DNA of 22,844 bases from CAZQEZ01 sp964592475 (GTDB lineage Bacteria; Bacteroidota; Bacteroidia; Cytophagales; Cyclobacteriaceae), in assembly GCA_964592475.1 (NCBI GenBank), contig CAZQEZ010000070.1:1-22844 (forward strand), given 5' to 3'. The translations under genes and the position numbers were made by a program. Under the pieces are notes generated by a model. That model saw only the letters and a program-made list of their open reading frames with translations, ran no database searches and was not told the DNA's origin. This document shows positions 6,277 through 14,391 of the stretch, one piece after another. The stretch's first letter is position 1, and every line of letters begins with the position of its first letter.

Positions 6277-9093
6277 TTAACTTTCTTTATTTAAAACTAA
6301 ATACCTTGAAACCCTGGCCCCATTAAATTCCAAACTTACAATATAAGTGCCGGAGGTCATTGTGGTACCGCTTTCATCAGTGCCGTCCCAGCTTATTTGA
6401 TTTTCTCCGGCATACAAATATTGATAAAAGAGATTCTTTACCAATTGGCCCTGGGTGTTGTAAATATTGGCTTTTACAATACCGGTGCGTGGTAGCGAAA
6501 ATGGTATCGTAATTTCATTAGCAAAAGGATTGGGATATGCGTTAGCTACCTCAAAATCATCTTCTGTAATATCAGGCTCTACTATTTGTACATTTTTAAA
6601 TTTTTTTGAAAACACACCGTTACCATGAGTAGCGGCAATAATCTGGCCATCAAGCGATCGATAATCCAACATAGATACTACCACATTACCCATCAATTCC
6701 TGCGACTCTCTGGCCCAGATGGTATTGATACCTTCCGCTTTATTAGCAGTATATACTCCTGTACTTGTAGCCACCACAAATATTTTTTCGCCACTTTGCA
6801 AGGGAATTATTTGCCCCCACCGTATTGAGGGTCCGTTGCCACTGCCATCGGCATTTTCTTCCAAGTTGCCACTAATATTGGTAAATGACATTCCTCCGTC
6901 TTGAGAATAAAAAATACTATTTACATTATAATTAGAAAAAACCACCATTAAATTATTGGCATTGGCAGGATCTATTGCAATACAAGATACGTAAGCATTG
7001 ACTGCAAATGCACTGCTGGTGATTTCCAGCGGCTGCGGATTATCTTCTGTAGCGTCTTCCAGCTTAAATACTCTTCCATTGCTAGTGCCATAATAAAGTA
7101 TGTTGGCAGGTTGCGAGCTTATGTTAATCGCCGATATAATTCCTGTACGCACGCGGGTATTTTGCAATTTATTCCAATTGACCATAGTTGGCTCCTGCGA
7201 CCCGGAAGGTATTTGAGCTAGATTTTTGTTTCTCCAAATCATGTCGCTACCGGCAAGGTACATCACATTACCATTGGCTGGGTCTAAAACATAGGGAGTA
7301 ACAAATATAAACTCGATTGCAGCATCAGGGCCCTCCCTGATTGGATCTACCCGGGCAAAAGAAGTAATTTGACTTTGCTGGTTAAAAGTTAACCGATAAA
7401 TCTGACCATTTTGAAATGCCATGTAGTAAAACAAACCATCCCTGCTTACCGCGCAATAGCCGCCATCACCACCAATCACCTTGTCCCAATTATCTTTTAA
7501 GCCAGCACTAGTAACTATATGGCTGCCATTATCCTGCATACCTCCCATTATCAGATTATTAATCCGCGAGCGATCCAGGGCTATGGTATAAAATTGAGAG
7601 GTGAGATAGCCATTATTCAAACTGCTAAAAGACAATGTTTCCCGAAGGTTGTTATTGGTTACCTGCACACCCCCGTCATTTCCAGTGAGCATTTTGTCTG
7701 GATTGGAGGGATAAAAAACAATGGCATGTTGGTCTACGTAGTGGTTAGGATAAATACTTCCGTCATTTTCCATATCGTAACCACCTACCCATTCAAATTT
7801 ATCATTTACCTGGTAGCGGTAAAGATTAGTTGCTCCAATGAAAACAATATCCGGGTTTGCAGGATGTACTCCCAACACCATATTGTAAGATGTTTGAGTG
7901 TTAAAGTCTCCCACATTTCCACCAAAATCTTTTATATCTTCGCTTAAATCGGTCCAGATGCCTTGAATACCTCCTGCTACTTGCCCTTGGTAGGTAAACC
8001 TCATAAGCCTTGCCGGATCAGCTTCACAAAGAAAATATACAGTTGCTGGTTGCGAAGGTGAAACACCAATTACGGTACGAGCATAAAATCGTGGCCAAAT
8101 AGACGGTGTTATATCAATCCAGTTTTTCCCGTCTTCAGAAAAAAATATTCCTTTTATCATGGATTCAATATTTAAAGGCCCCTCTTCGCTTAAGGTAGCA
8201 TAGTAATGTCCGCTATTTGTAATTGCAATATCAGTATAAAAAGAAACTTCTAATGCATTCAAATTAATGGTTTCATTAATCAAATCAGCACCCAGGGTAG
8301 TAGACCAGCTTTGGCCACCATCAACGGACCTGAGAATGCCGCCAAAAGCTGCGGCAAGCACTTCGTCCTGCTCATTATTAAAAGGATTAACAACTATATT
8401 CCATATATATTGAAAAGGACTGGTGAATTCATTTTTTTCGGCCAGAGCAGTACTATTTAATTTACTCCAACTTAGGCCTCCGTCAGTTGATTTGAAAATA
8501 CCATCGCCACGAAAAGGTGCTTCACCTCCTCGGGCAGAATTACCCTGCAACTCGCCGGTACCATAGTACCAGGTAGCTGTTTTACCCGGTCTTACATCCT
8601 GAGCAATACAGGTGCTACTTTGAATACTTTCGGGACTTGTTGTTTTTTGCCAATTAAGCCCATTGTCAGTGCTACGCCACATGCCACCCGAAACTCCTCC
8701 GGCCAAGATTATACTTTCGTCATTTATATCTATGGCCAGTGCTCTGGTTCTGCCTCCTAAATTATAGGGCCCTCTTTTTTGCCAATTAGTTTCCTCATAT
8801 CGGGCGGTAGAGCGTGCCTTATTACTTTGATTTATTGTTCTTCGGGAAGGTAGCTTAGCGCTAAACTTAATTTCTTTTTGTCTTATATTGATAGGTATTC
8901 TACCGGTAGCAGGATCTAATAACCGATTGATCTCATATTGTAACCTTGCCTGAGGATCCTCTTTAGATGTAATGGCCGAGGGAGCTTGCACAAATTGAAG
9001 CTTACTTCCGCTTTTCATTTCATCTTGCTGCTTACATGCAACACAGAGATAAAGTGGTATTATAAATATTGTTATCGCGATTTTGGATTGCAT
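6277..9093 (-). CDS. T9SS-exported protein with Asp-box (BNR/sortilin-like) beta-propeller repeats
   Basis: 938 residues from the ATG at 9093; a TTG two codons earlier is not needed. Residues 1-20 form an export signal with little positive charge (K4) and a hydrophobic core. C20 in VAC could be a lipidation site, but position -3 is C, so a lipobox is weak. Asp-box motifs S-x-D-x-G-x-x-W occur at 141-148, 202-209 and 256-263, with degenerate ones later (SEDGKNW, SQDGGMSF), as in sialidase/VPS10-type propellers. Catalytic sialidase residues were not identified, so an adhesive or binding role is as likely as enzymatic. The last 90 residues, from about 849, are a type A T9SS sorting domain (AYPNPF near its start, TSGTYIVSL near its end), meaning secretion or surface attachment. 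It appears to be transcribed alone. Confidence 0.88.
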   Translation of the reverse strand: MQSKIAITIFIIPLYLCVACKQQDEMKSGSKLQFVQAPSAITSKEDPQARLQYEINRLLDPATGRIPINIRQKEIKFSAKLPSRRTINQSNKARSTARYEETNWQKRGPYNLGGRTRALAIDINDESIILAGGVSGGMWRSTDNGLNWQKTTSPESIQSSTCIAQDVRPGKTATWYYGTGELQGNSARGGEAPFRGDGIFKSTDGGLSWSKLNSTALAEKNEFTSPFQYIWNIVVNPFNNEQDEVLAAAFGGILRSVDGGQSWSTTLGADLINETINLNALEVSFYTDIAITNSGHYYATLSEEGPLNIESMIKGIFFSEDGKNWIDITPSIWPRFYARTVIGVSPSQPATVYFLCEADPARLMRFTYQGQVAGGIQGIWTDLSEDIKDFGGNVGDFNTQTSYNMVLGVHPANPDIVFIGATNLYRYQVNDKFEWVGGYDMENDGSIYPNHYVDQHAIVFYPSNPDKMLTGNDGGVQVTNNNLRETLSFSSLNNGYLTSQFYTIALDRSRINNLIMGGMQDNGSHIVTSAGLKDNWDKVIGGDGGYCAVSRDGLFYYMAFQNGQIYRLTFNQQSQITSFARVDPIREGPDAAIEFIFVTPYVLDPANGNVMYLAGSDMIWRNKNLAQIPSGSQEPTMVNWNKLQNTRVRTGIISAINISSQPANILYYGTSNGRVFKLEDATEDNPQPLEITSSAFAVNAYVSCIAIDPANANNLMVVFSNYNVNSIFYSQDGGMSFTNISGNLEENADGSGNGPSIRWGQIIPLQSGEKIFVVATSTGVYTANKAEGINTIWARESQELMGNVVVSMLDYRSLDGQIIAATHGNGVFSKKFKNVQIVEPDITEDDFEVANAYPNPFANEITIPFSLPRTGIVKANIYNTQGQLVKNLFYQYLYAGENQISWDGTDESGTTMTSGTYIVSLEFNGARVSRYLVLNKES

Positions 9094-9207
9094 AACCAAA
9101 TTTAAGTTATGATTGACAAATACAATAACGAATATTCACTGCAATAATTCTTAATCTTATTAAAAATAAAGCATCTTTTGGAAAGTAAATTTAGATAAAA
9201 AAAGTAC

Positions 9208-9573
9208 TCATCTATTTCTGTTTTTAAAATAGGATAACCAGTCGCCATGGTGCACTAAAGGCAATTTTTTAACCGAAATTTTGTTCACAGCAAGGTAGAT
9301 CTGGCTATTTATTTGAGGAATATGTTGGCGGAAATATTCCTCACCTTCATAGGCATCAATGGCATATAAATATCTTGATTCTATTTCGTAAATATCTCCT
9401 ATGATATAATTTGCACTGTCATTGCTTTCGATAGCTTTAGGAAATGAACCGCAGTCGTACAAAGCAAATCCCGGAAGCTTGAAGTTCTGCTTTAACAAAT
9501 TCGCGTTCTGCAGAAAATGATTAGCACTACCATTTTTGCGCAAAGTACCATAAACGAATAATCTGGTTAGCAA
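9208..9573 (-). CDS. Gamma-glutamylcyclotransferase-like (AIG2/GGCT fold) protein
   Basis: 121 residues. The N-terminal LFVYGTLRKNG is the family's substrate-loop signature, and the DAYEGEEYFRQ segment holds the Glu that acts as catalytic acid/base in active members. Such proteins release 5-oxoproline from gamma-glutamyl amino acids or serve related amide cleavages; the substrate here is unknown. The start is TTG at 9573: an in-frame TGA lies two codons upstream, and VYGTLR must sit near the N-terminus, leaving no ATG. It lies 81 bp downstream of trxA, separated by a terminator, so it probably has its own promoter or depends on read-through. Confidence 0.85.
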   Translation of the reverse strand: MLTRLFVYGTLRKNGSANHFLQNANLLKQNFKLPGFALYDCGSFPKAIESNDSANYIIGDIYEIESRYLYAIDAYEGEEYFRQHIPQINSQIYLAVNKISVKKLPLVHHGDWLSYFKNRNR

Positions 9574-9599
9574 TACTCAAAACTTTTGGGTGTAATTAC

Positions 9600-9629
9600 C
9601 AAAATAAAGGCCCTTTCATTCAGGGCCTT
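9600..9629 (-). terminator. trxA terminator
   Basis: Perfect 8-bp stem AAGGCCCT (9607-9614) / AGGGCCTT (9622-9629) with a 7-nt loop. On the minus strand it is followed by TATTTTGG. It lies 25 bp after the trxA stop. Confidence 0.75.
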
Positions 9630-9654
9630 ATTTAAAATAATAAGCGTAGTATAC

Positions 9655-9978
9655 TTAAGCCATTTGTGCTTCAAGCTTTTCTGCCAAAGTCTTCTTAGGC
9701 ACTGCACCTACTTGCTTATCTACTACTTCGCCGCTTTTAAATACTAAAAGGGTTGGTATGCTTCTGATGCCATACTTAGCAGATACATTTGGATTAGCAT
9801 CTACATCTACTTTGGCGATTACTGCTTTACCCTCGTATTCTCCTGCCAATTCTTCAACAATTGGGGTAACCATGCGACATGGGCCACACCATTCAGCCCA
9901 AAAATCTACAAGTACGGGCTTGTCAGAATTTAATATTTCTTCGTAGTTGGAATCGGTAATCTCGATTGGTTTTGCCAT
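9655..9978 (-). CDS. trxA: Thioredoxin
   Basis: 107 residues, ATG start, the usual length for a cytosolic thioredoxin with no signal peptide. The redox motif WCGPC is at 30-34 and the cis-proline IP at 74-75. It reduces protein disulfides and is itself reduced by thioredoxin reductase. It is a likely electron donor for the two-cysteine glutathione-peroxidase-type enzyme at 18079-18648, by family precedent only. A TATATTTG -7 element lies about 40 bp upstream and a clear terminator follows, so it forms a one-gene unit. Confidence 0.97.
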   Translation of the reverse strand: MAKPIEITDSNYEEILNSDKPVLVDFWAEWCGPCRMVTPIVEELAGEYEGKAVIAKVDVDANPNVSAKYGIRSIPTLLVFKSGEVVDKQVGAVPKKTLAEKLEAQMA

Positions 9979-10015
9979 AATTATTTTTTCTTATATTTAC
10001 TAAATCAAATTTTTA

Positions 10016-10023
10016 CAAATATA
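10016..10023 (-). promoter_or_regulatory. -7 element of the trxA promoter
   Basis: TATATTTG read on the minus strand, a perfect TAnnTTTG. It predicts a transcript start near 10009 and a leader of about 30 nt before the trxA ATG. No good -33 TTTG is found at the usual distance, which lowers confidence. Confidence 0.5.
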
Positions 10024-10129
10024 CATCAACTTCTATTTACCGGGTTTTAAATGCAAATGATAATTTCTTCAATGTTAGTTAAGACGACAAATAAACAAAA
10101 ATGGTTTTGTAAAGTAAAGATTTGTTCAG

Positions 10130-10149
10130 TTATTTAATTAATTAAATAA
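10130..10149. other. 20-bp perfect AT-only palindrome
   Basis: TTATTTAATTAATTAAATAA is fully self-complementary and made only of A and T. It lies in the 257-bp divergent region between trxA and the kinase-like gene, 87 bp before the latter's ATG. It could be an operator or a DNA-unwinding element, or a chance product of AT-rich sequence. The rest of this region holds the trxA -7 element and nothing else I can name. Confidence 0.4.
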
Positions 10150-10235
10150 GTAATTGTTTGACAAAACCCGAATATCGCCTGAGGTTCTTAAAAATTGTCT
10201 TTTTTCGTTTATCTTTACTCCTAGAAAGCTTGGCT

Positions 10236-11297
10236 ATGGCAATAATTAAGAAAAAGAAAATAATTTATAAAATCAGCAAAAACCTGCGGGAGTATCTAAT
10301 CAATCATTTCCGCGAGCAGCACCTTACCATCTCATATAATGACCTTATGCGCTACGATAGCTCCATACCGCTATACGATACCAAGGGAACGGACACCTTG
10401 TGGGAAACAGTATTTTATCCTCAAGGCGACATGAAGAATATTCATGAAAGCTTAAAATATATATATGCTTTGCTAAAAGCTGATGGTGATTTATCAGTAA
10501 TTGAGCACCTTTTTGTAGATCGTGTGGATTTGTGTATTTATGGAAATACCAAGCCATTTAGGGTGAGAATTGTAAATAAAATCAATGATCTGTTTGATTA
10601 TTTTTATGTGAAAATAGCTGATGCGAGTCGTATATACGGTCTTGAATTGGAGCATATGCTGTCGCCAAACAAAATAAATTACCTGGTAAATGAAAACACT
10701 CTTATTGAAGAACATATACAGGGAATACCGGGTGACGAATTTATAAAAGGGCACATGCAGGGGCAAGTAAATGAAATACGGCTGGCCAAAGAATTTGTCA
10801 AGTTTAATGAACGCTGCCTGGTAAGGTTGCTTGGCGATATGCATAGCAGCAATTTTGTGGTGGAAATAATACCCGACTTCGATGAAATTCATTACCGAAT
10901 CCGGGCCATTGATTTTGACCAGCAGTCGTTTGAAGGCCGAAGAGCAATTTACATGCCCCAATATTTTAAACAAAATAACCCGATAATTATTTTGGGGGTA
11001 AAGCATATGGCGCCGGAGCTTGAACTTCAGTATCAAAAGGAAGAACGGTCGCTAATAGCTACCCGATTAAGATCAAAAATCTCGCATAATGCAATGAGGA
11101 ACTTACTAGAAGCTATGAAAAAAGATGAAATTGCCCCACCTAGTAATGTACAGGAACTAAAGCAAGAGATGGCTCAGCTATACGAGGAAAGCACTTTTTT
11201 GAAGTGCACCTCGATGGGTGAAATAGTAGAAACCAGCCTTGATTTGCTTGTAAAAAAGCCGATTAGAAAAAAGTATTCCTTCCTAAAAAACATATGA
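10236..11297 (+). CDS. Orphan protein with protein-kinase-like (APH-type) fold hallmarks
   Basis: 353 residues from the ATG at 10236; the frame is open back to a TTG at 10158, but that extension looks non-conserved. I recognise no named family. The sequence shows kinase-fold landmarks in the right order: a beta-strand lysine in FYVKIADA (K126), an acidic helix (LELEHML, about 136-142), a hinge-like TLIEEHIQGIPGDEF (155-169), a catalytic-loop-like GDMHSSN (D201, N206) and a metal-binding-like IDFD (D226, D228). GDxHxxN...DFD is typical of aminoglycoside/choline/fructosamine kinase relatives. The N-terminal 100 residues are extra. Substrate is unknown; a small molecule or protein are both possible. 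It is divergent from trxA and convergent with ppc. Fold assignment is inference from motifs and spacing. Confidence 0.6.
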   Translation: MAIIKKKKIIYKISKNLREYLINHFREQHLTISYNDLMRYDSSIPLYDTKGTDTLWETVFYPQGDMKNIHESLKYIYALLKADGDLSVIEHLFVDRVDLCIYGNTKPFRVRIVNKINDLFDYFYVKIADASRIYGLELEHMLSPNKINYLVNENTLIEEHIQGIPGDEFIKGHMQGQVNEIRLAKEFVKFNERCLVRLLGDMHSSNFVVEIIPDFDEIHYRIRAIDFDQQSFEGRRAIYMPQYFKQNNPIIILGVKHMAPELELQYQKEERSLIATRLRSKISHNAMRNLLEAMKKDEIAPPSNVQELKQEMAQLYEESTFLKCTSMGEIVETSLDLLVKKPIRKKYSFLKNI

Positions 11298-11415
11298 AGC
11301 AAAAATATCAAGCGGACTTCAAAAATATATAGACTACTCACAAGAGGACTTTATATCTATTGATTTTAAAAAGAAGGATACTTTGCTGATTATAGCTGGA
11401 AACCAACACTTTCAA

Positions 11416-14181
11416 TCAACCGGTATTCCCAATGGCACTGGCAATAGCATTAATGCTACGTAAAAGATTTACCAGTATCTGCTCTGCAGAGTCTTCCCGG
11501 CCTTCTTTACGAAGTCTTCTCCATTGCCTAAGCAAGTTAATTTGTTTTTTGTGCAAAGGATATAATGCTTCAGCTCTTAATATAGTACTGTAATAATGAT
11601 TGGTACGTCGATCCTTTATTGGTTTTTCCAGTAAAACATCAAACATCCGTCGCGTTTTACCCAATTCCTTCAACATTAAATCTAAAATAGTATTTTTCAC
11701 TTCATTCTCTTCTACCAATTCTGCATAAGCCTTCATTATATTTTCATCCGTGGCATTAAGACTTGTATCTATATTGGTAAATACATATCGAATAAAGCTA
11801 TCGGTGGGCAAATGTTCTCGTATTTTTTTAAATTTTTCCGGATATTCATTTTGCAATAGTTCCAAAGTAGAGCCTACACCGTACCAGCTTGGAATATTGA
11901 AGCGCGACTGAGTCCAGCTAAAGACCCAAGGTATCGCCCGTAAATCATCAAGCGATCTTTTGCCCGTTCTGCGCGCAGGCCTACTTCCAATTTTACTGTT
12001 TTCAATGGCATCTATGGGAGTGGCTTGCTCAAAGAAACGAATAAAATAGGGGTGATTAGTTAATTTAGTATAATGCTTTACACTTTCTTGGGCCAGAAAA
12101 TTTAGCTCTTCGCTCAATATATGCGGTTCACGATTACTAGACTGATCCAACAAGGTAGCTCTTACTGCATTAGCCATGAGTAGCTCCAGGTTATAGGCTG
12201 CGTTTACTTTATTCGCATACTTCCTTTCTATGGTTTCCCCTTGCTCGGTAAGCCTAATATTACCATCTATGGAAGTATGAGGGAGTGAACGAATGAACCA
12301 ATGGGTAGGGCCTGCTCCCCTGCTAATTGAGCCTCCTTTGCCGTGAAAAAACTGAATTTTTACTTGATGTTTCTCACCAACACAAACCAAGTCAGCTTGT
12401 GCATTGTACAAATTCCATTGACTGGAAAAAATTCCACCATCTTTGTTTGAATCGGAGTAGCCAATCATCACTTGTTGAATTTCGTGTTTTTTATTTTTTA
12501 ACTCTTTCTGGTAAGTCAAACTTCTCTTTGTTACCGGGTGGTTAAGAAACTTGTCCATTATTTCCGGACCAGCTTGGAGATCTTCAATGGTTTCAAGCAA
12601 TGGCACTACAGGTAATTTACAGGCTAATCCATCATTCGTTTGTACCATCAAACCAGCTTCTCGCGCCAATAAATAAACAATGAGCAAATCAGAAACACTT
12701 CTGGTCATACTAACGATTAAGGCTCCTAAACCATCTACATCGTAATTATCTATATGATCTGCCAATACTCGATAGCAATCTACTACAGCTTTTGCCTGGT
12801 CATCGAGCTCTATTTTAGAATGGGTAAAAGGCCGATTAGATTTTAGCTCATGATTGATAAAATCTAGCCGCTGTTTTTCATCCCACTCCAAAAATGCTTT
12901 TCCATTGAGAGAGGCGGCATTCATTAATTGAGCCAAGGCATTTTCATGAAATTTACTATTTTGCCGAACATCGAGATGAGCTAAATGAAAACCGAAAGCT
13001 TCTACTTGCCTAATTGCCTCATTTACATCGGCATAAGCTATTTCATCTGCCCCATATTTTACTAGCGATTTTTGTAATATTTTAAGATCAGCAATTAATT
13101 CATGGGCAAATTTATATGCATTATCTCTGTCGTCTAATTCAAAAACCAGCTCTCCATGAATTTTAAGGGGAAGCTTATGAATAATCAAGCTAACGAATTG
13201 ACGAAATACTTCTCTTTTATTCCTTTCAATGGCTTTATAGCCTTCACTACCAAGCTCATCAAGAATTATCCCCACGCGGTTTTTTAAATCCTTGTCTGCA
13301 TCATTTAATTCAAAGGAAAAACCCAAATTACGAATAAGTTGAAGTAAAGTTTGCTTTACTATAGTAAAAGCATTGAGGCGTAAAGTAAGCAATGTTTCCT
13401 TAGTTATTTGCGCCGATACAAAGGGGTGGCCGTCACGATCCCCTCCTACCCAGTTGCCAAAGTTAATTTTAGGCATTAGGTCAGTATCGCGTATTTTGGA
13501 GGGATCAAAACCTAAATATTCCCAAGCTTGTACCAACCGCCTATCAAGCAGTGGAAGTACTTCGGGAAAAACATTTTTTAGATAATGGATTATATTATTT
13601 AGCTCGGATTGCAGCGTGGGTTTTTCCATGTAGATTTCGCCAATACGCCAAAGGCGGTGCAATGCCAATTTAATATCACGACGAATTTCCTGCTGTTCAA
13701 TATTAGTAAACATCCTGTTTTCCCGCTTTACAATAAGCAAGTACAATTCACGGTGGTGTTCCAGCGCGGTAATGCGTTTTGCTTCGGTAGGATGGGCAGT
13801 AAGTACCGGCTCCACAGTTACATTGGGCAAGGTTTCCAGTATTTGAGCTTCTGTCAATTTATGTTCTTTTAGCTCATTTAGTGCATTGCCCCATAATCCG
13901 TTTACACTCGATATGCTATTGGTTTCTTCACTGTGTCTTCTATTTTGAACCGCTCCATTTACCTCCACTGTGTTAAGCAAGTGAAAGCAAAGGGAGTAGA
14001 GGTGAAGATGTTTTTCGGTAAGTTTATTATCATCATTTTCTATATCATTAATCCAGGGAATGGCATTGGCCAGCTCCTTTTCATGATTTTCAATTAACAC
14101 TTCCCTTAAACAATCGAGTAAAAATTCAAGGTCATGATACGGTTTGTCAAGCTTTTTCTTTACCGTTTCCAGGGTATTCAT
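11416..14181 (-). CDS. ppc: Phosphoenolpyruvate carboxylase
   Basis: 921 residues from the ATG at 14181. It carboxylates PEP with bicarbonate to oxaloacetate, the anaplerotic feed of the TCA cycle, as a cytosolic tetramer. Family motifs run from end to end: TAHPTEAKR (catalytic H130), GNWVGGDRDGHPFV, LDVRQNS, GYSDSNKDGG, FHGKGGSISRGAGPTH, GSRPARR.GKRSLDDLRAIPW, and a C-terminus ending AIGNTG, the usual near-terminal position of the conserved QNTG-like tail. The start is fixed by a true Shine-Dalgarno AGGAGA just upstream; a TTG 16 codons earlier is rejected. It appears to be monocistronic, with an inverted repeat about 90 bp upstream. Confidence 0.98.
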   Translation of the reverse strand: MNTLETVKKKLDKPYHDLEFLLDCLREVLIENHEKELANAIPWINDIENDDNKLTEKHLHLYSLCFHLLNTVEVNGAVQNRRHSEETNSISSVNGLWGNALNELKEHKLTEAQILETLPNVTVEPVLTAHPTEAKRITALEHHRELYLLIVKRENRMFTNIEQQEIRRDIKLALHRLWRIGEIYMEKPTLQSELNNIIHYLKNVFPEVLPLLDRRLVQAWEYLGFDPSKIRDTDLMPKINFGNWVGGDRDGHPFVSAQITKETLLTLRLNAFTIVKQTLLQLIRNLGFSFELNDADKDLKNRVGIILDELGSEGYKAIERNKREVFRQFVSLIIHKLPLKIHGELVFELDDRDNAYKFAHELIADLKILQKSLVKYGADEIAYADVNEAIRQVEAFGFHLAHLDVRQNSKFHENALAQLMNAASLNGKAFLEWDEKQRLDFINHELKSNRPFTHSKIELDDQAKAVVDCYRVLADHIDNYDVDGLGALIVSMTRSVSDLLIVYLLAREAGLMVQTNDGLACKLPVVPLLETIEDLQAGPEIMDKFLNHPVTKRSLTYQKELKNKKHEIQQVMIGYSDSNKDGGIFSSQWNLYNAQADLVCVGEKHQVKIQFFHGKGGSISRGAGPTHWFIRSLPHTSIDGNIRLTEQGETIERKYANKVNAAYNLELLMANAVRATLLDQSSNREPHILSEELNFLAQESVKHYTKLTNHPYFIRFFEQATPIDAIENSKIGSRPARRTGKRSLDDLRAIPWVFSWTQSRFNIPSWYGVGSTLELLQNEYPEKFKKIREHLPTDSFIRYVFTNIDTSLNATDENIMKAYAELVEENEVKNTILDLMLKELGKTRRMFDVLLEKPIKDRRTNHYYSTILRAEALYPLHKKQINLLRQWRRLRKEGREDSAEQILVNLLRSINAIASAIGNTG

Positions 14182-14184
14182 TAT

Positions 14185-14190
14185 TCTCCT
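14185..14190 (-). promoter_or_regulatory. Shine-Dalgarno site of ppc
   Basis: AGGAGA on the minus strand, 3 nt before the ATG at 14181. It decides the start of ppc. I found no comparable site before the other genes checked in the window, in keeping with the Bacteroidota habit of weak SD use. Confidence 0.7.
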
Positions 14191-14272
14191 TTTTTTAAAA
14201 GTTTGATGGCTTATATGTAAATAACACAAACAGAATAAGTAAACCAGTAAGCCAATTTGAAATTATTCTGCG

Positions 14273-14295
14273 ATTATTGCAAAAATGGCAATAAT
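14273..14295. promoter_or_regulatory. Inverted repeat upstream of ppc
   Basis: Perfect 8-bp arms ATTATTGC (14273-14280) and GCAATAAT (14288-14295) with a 7-nt A-rich spacer, 92 bp before the ppc start in a 210-bp gap. Its symmetry and position suit a dimeric regulator's operator. No T-run follows on the minus strand, so it is not an obvious terminator. Confidence 0.4.
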
Positions 14296-14340
14296 ATTTG
14301 AAAACTGGTAAAAATAGAAAATTAGTTTTGGGAAAGTTTA

Positions 14341-14371
14341 TAAAAAGAAAGGAACAACCACGCGGCTGTTC
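14341..14371 (-). terminator. Terminator of the universal-stress-protein pair
   Basis: On the minus strand, GAACAGCC pairs with GGTTGTTC (14371-14364 with 14359-14352; one GU pair) around a 4-nt loop, followed by CTTTCTTTTT. It lies about 20 bp past the stop of the second stress-protein gene. Confidence 0.75.
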
Positions 14372-14391
14372 ATGAAAATTGAGCAAATAAT

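Noticed and set aside
9097..9104. TAAATTTG on the minus strand before the secreted-protein gene, a perfect -7 match
   Set aside because: It ends only 3 nt before the ATG, so a transcript from it would have essentially no leader; treated as chance.
10158..10235. 26-codon N-terminal extension of the kinase-like gene to a TTG
   Set aside because: The ATG at 10236 is a better start, and the extension overlaps the likely promoter region.
10494..11036. 180-codon open frame antisense to the kinase-like gene
   Set aside because: It mirrors the real gene, lacks any domain, and has no start signal; similar antisense frames at 979-1470 and 7519-7947 were dropped for the same reason.
14182..14229. 16-codon extension of ppc to a TTG at 14229
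   Set aside because: The ATG at 14181 has a strong Shine-Dalgarno site and a normal N-terminus.
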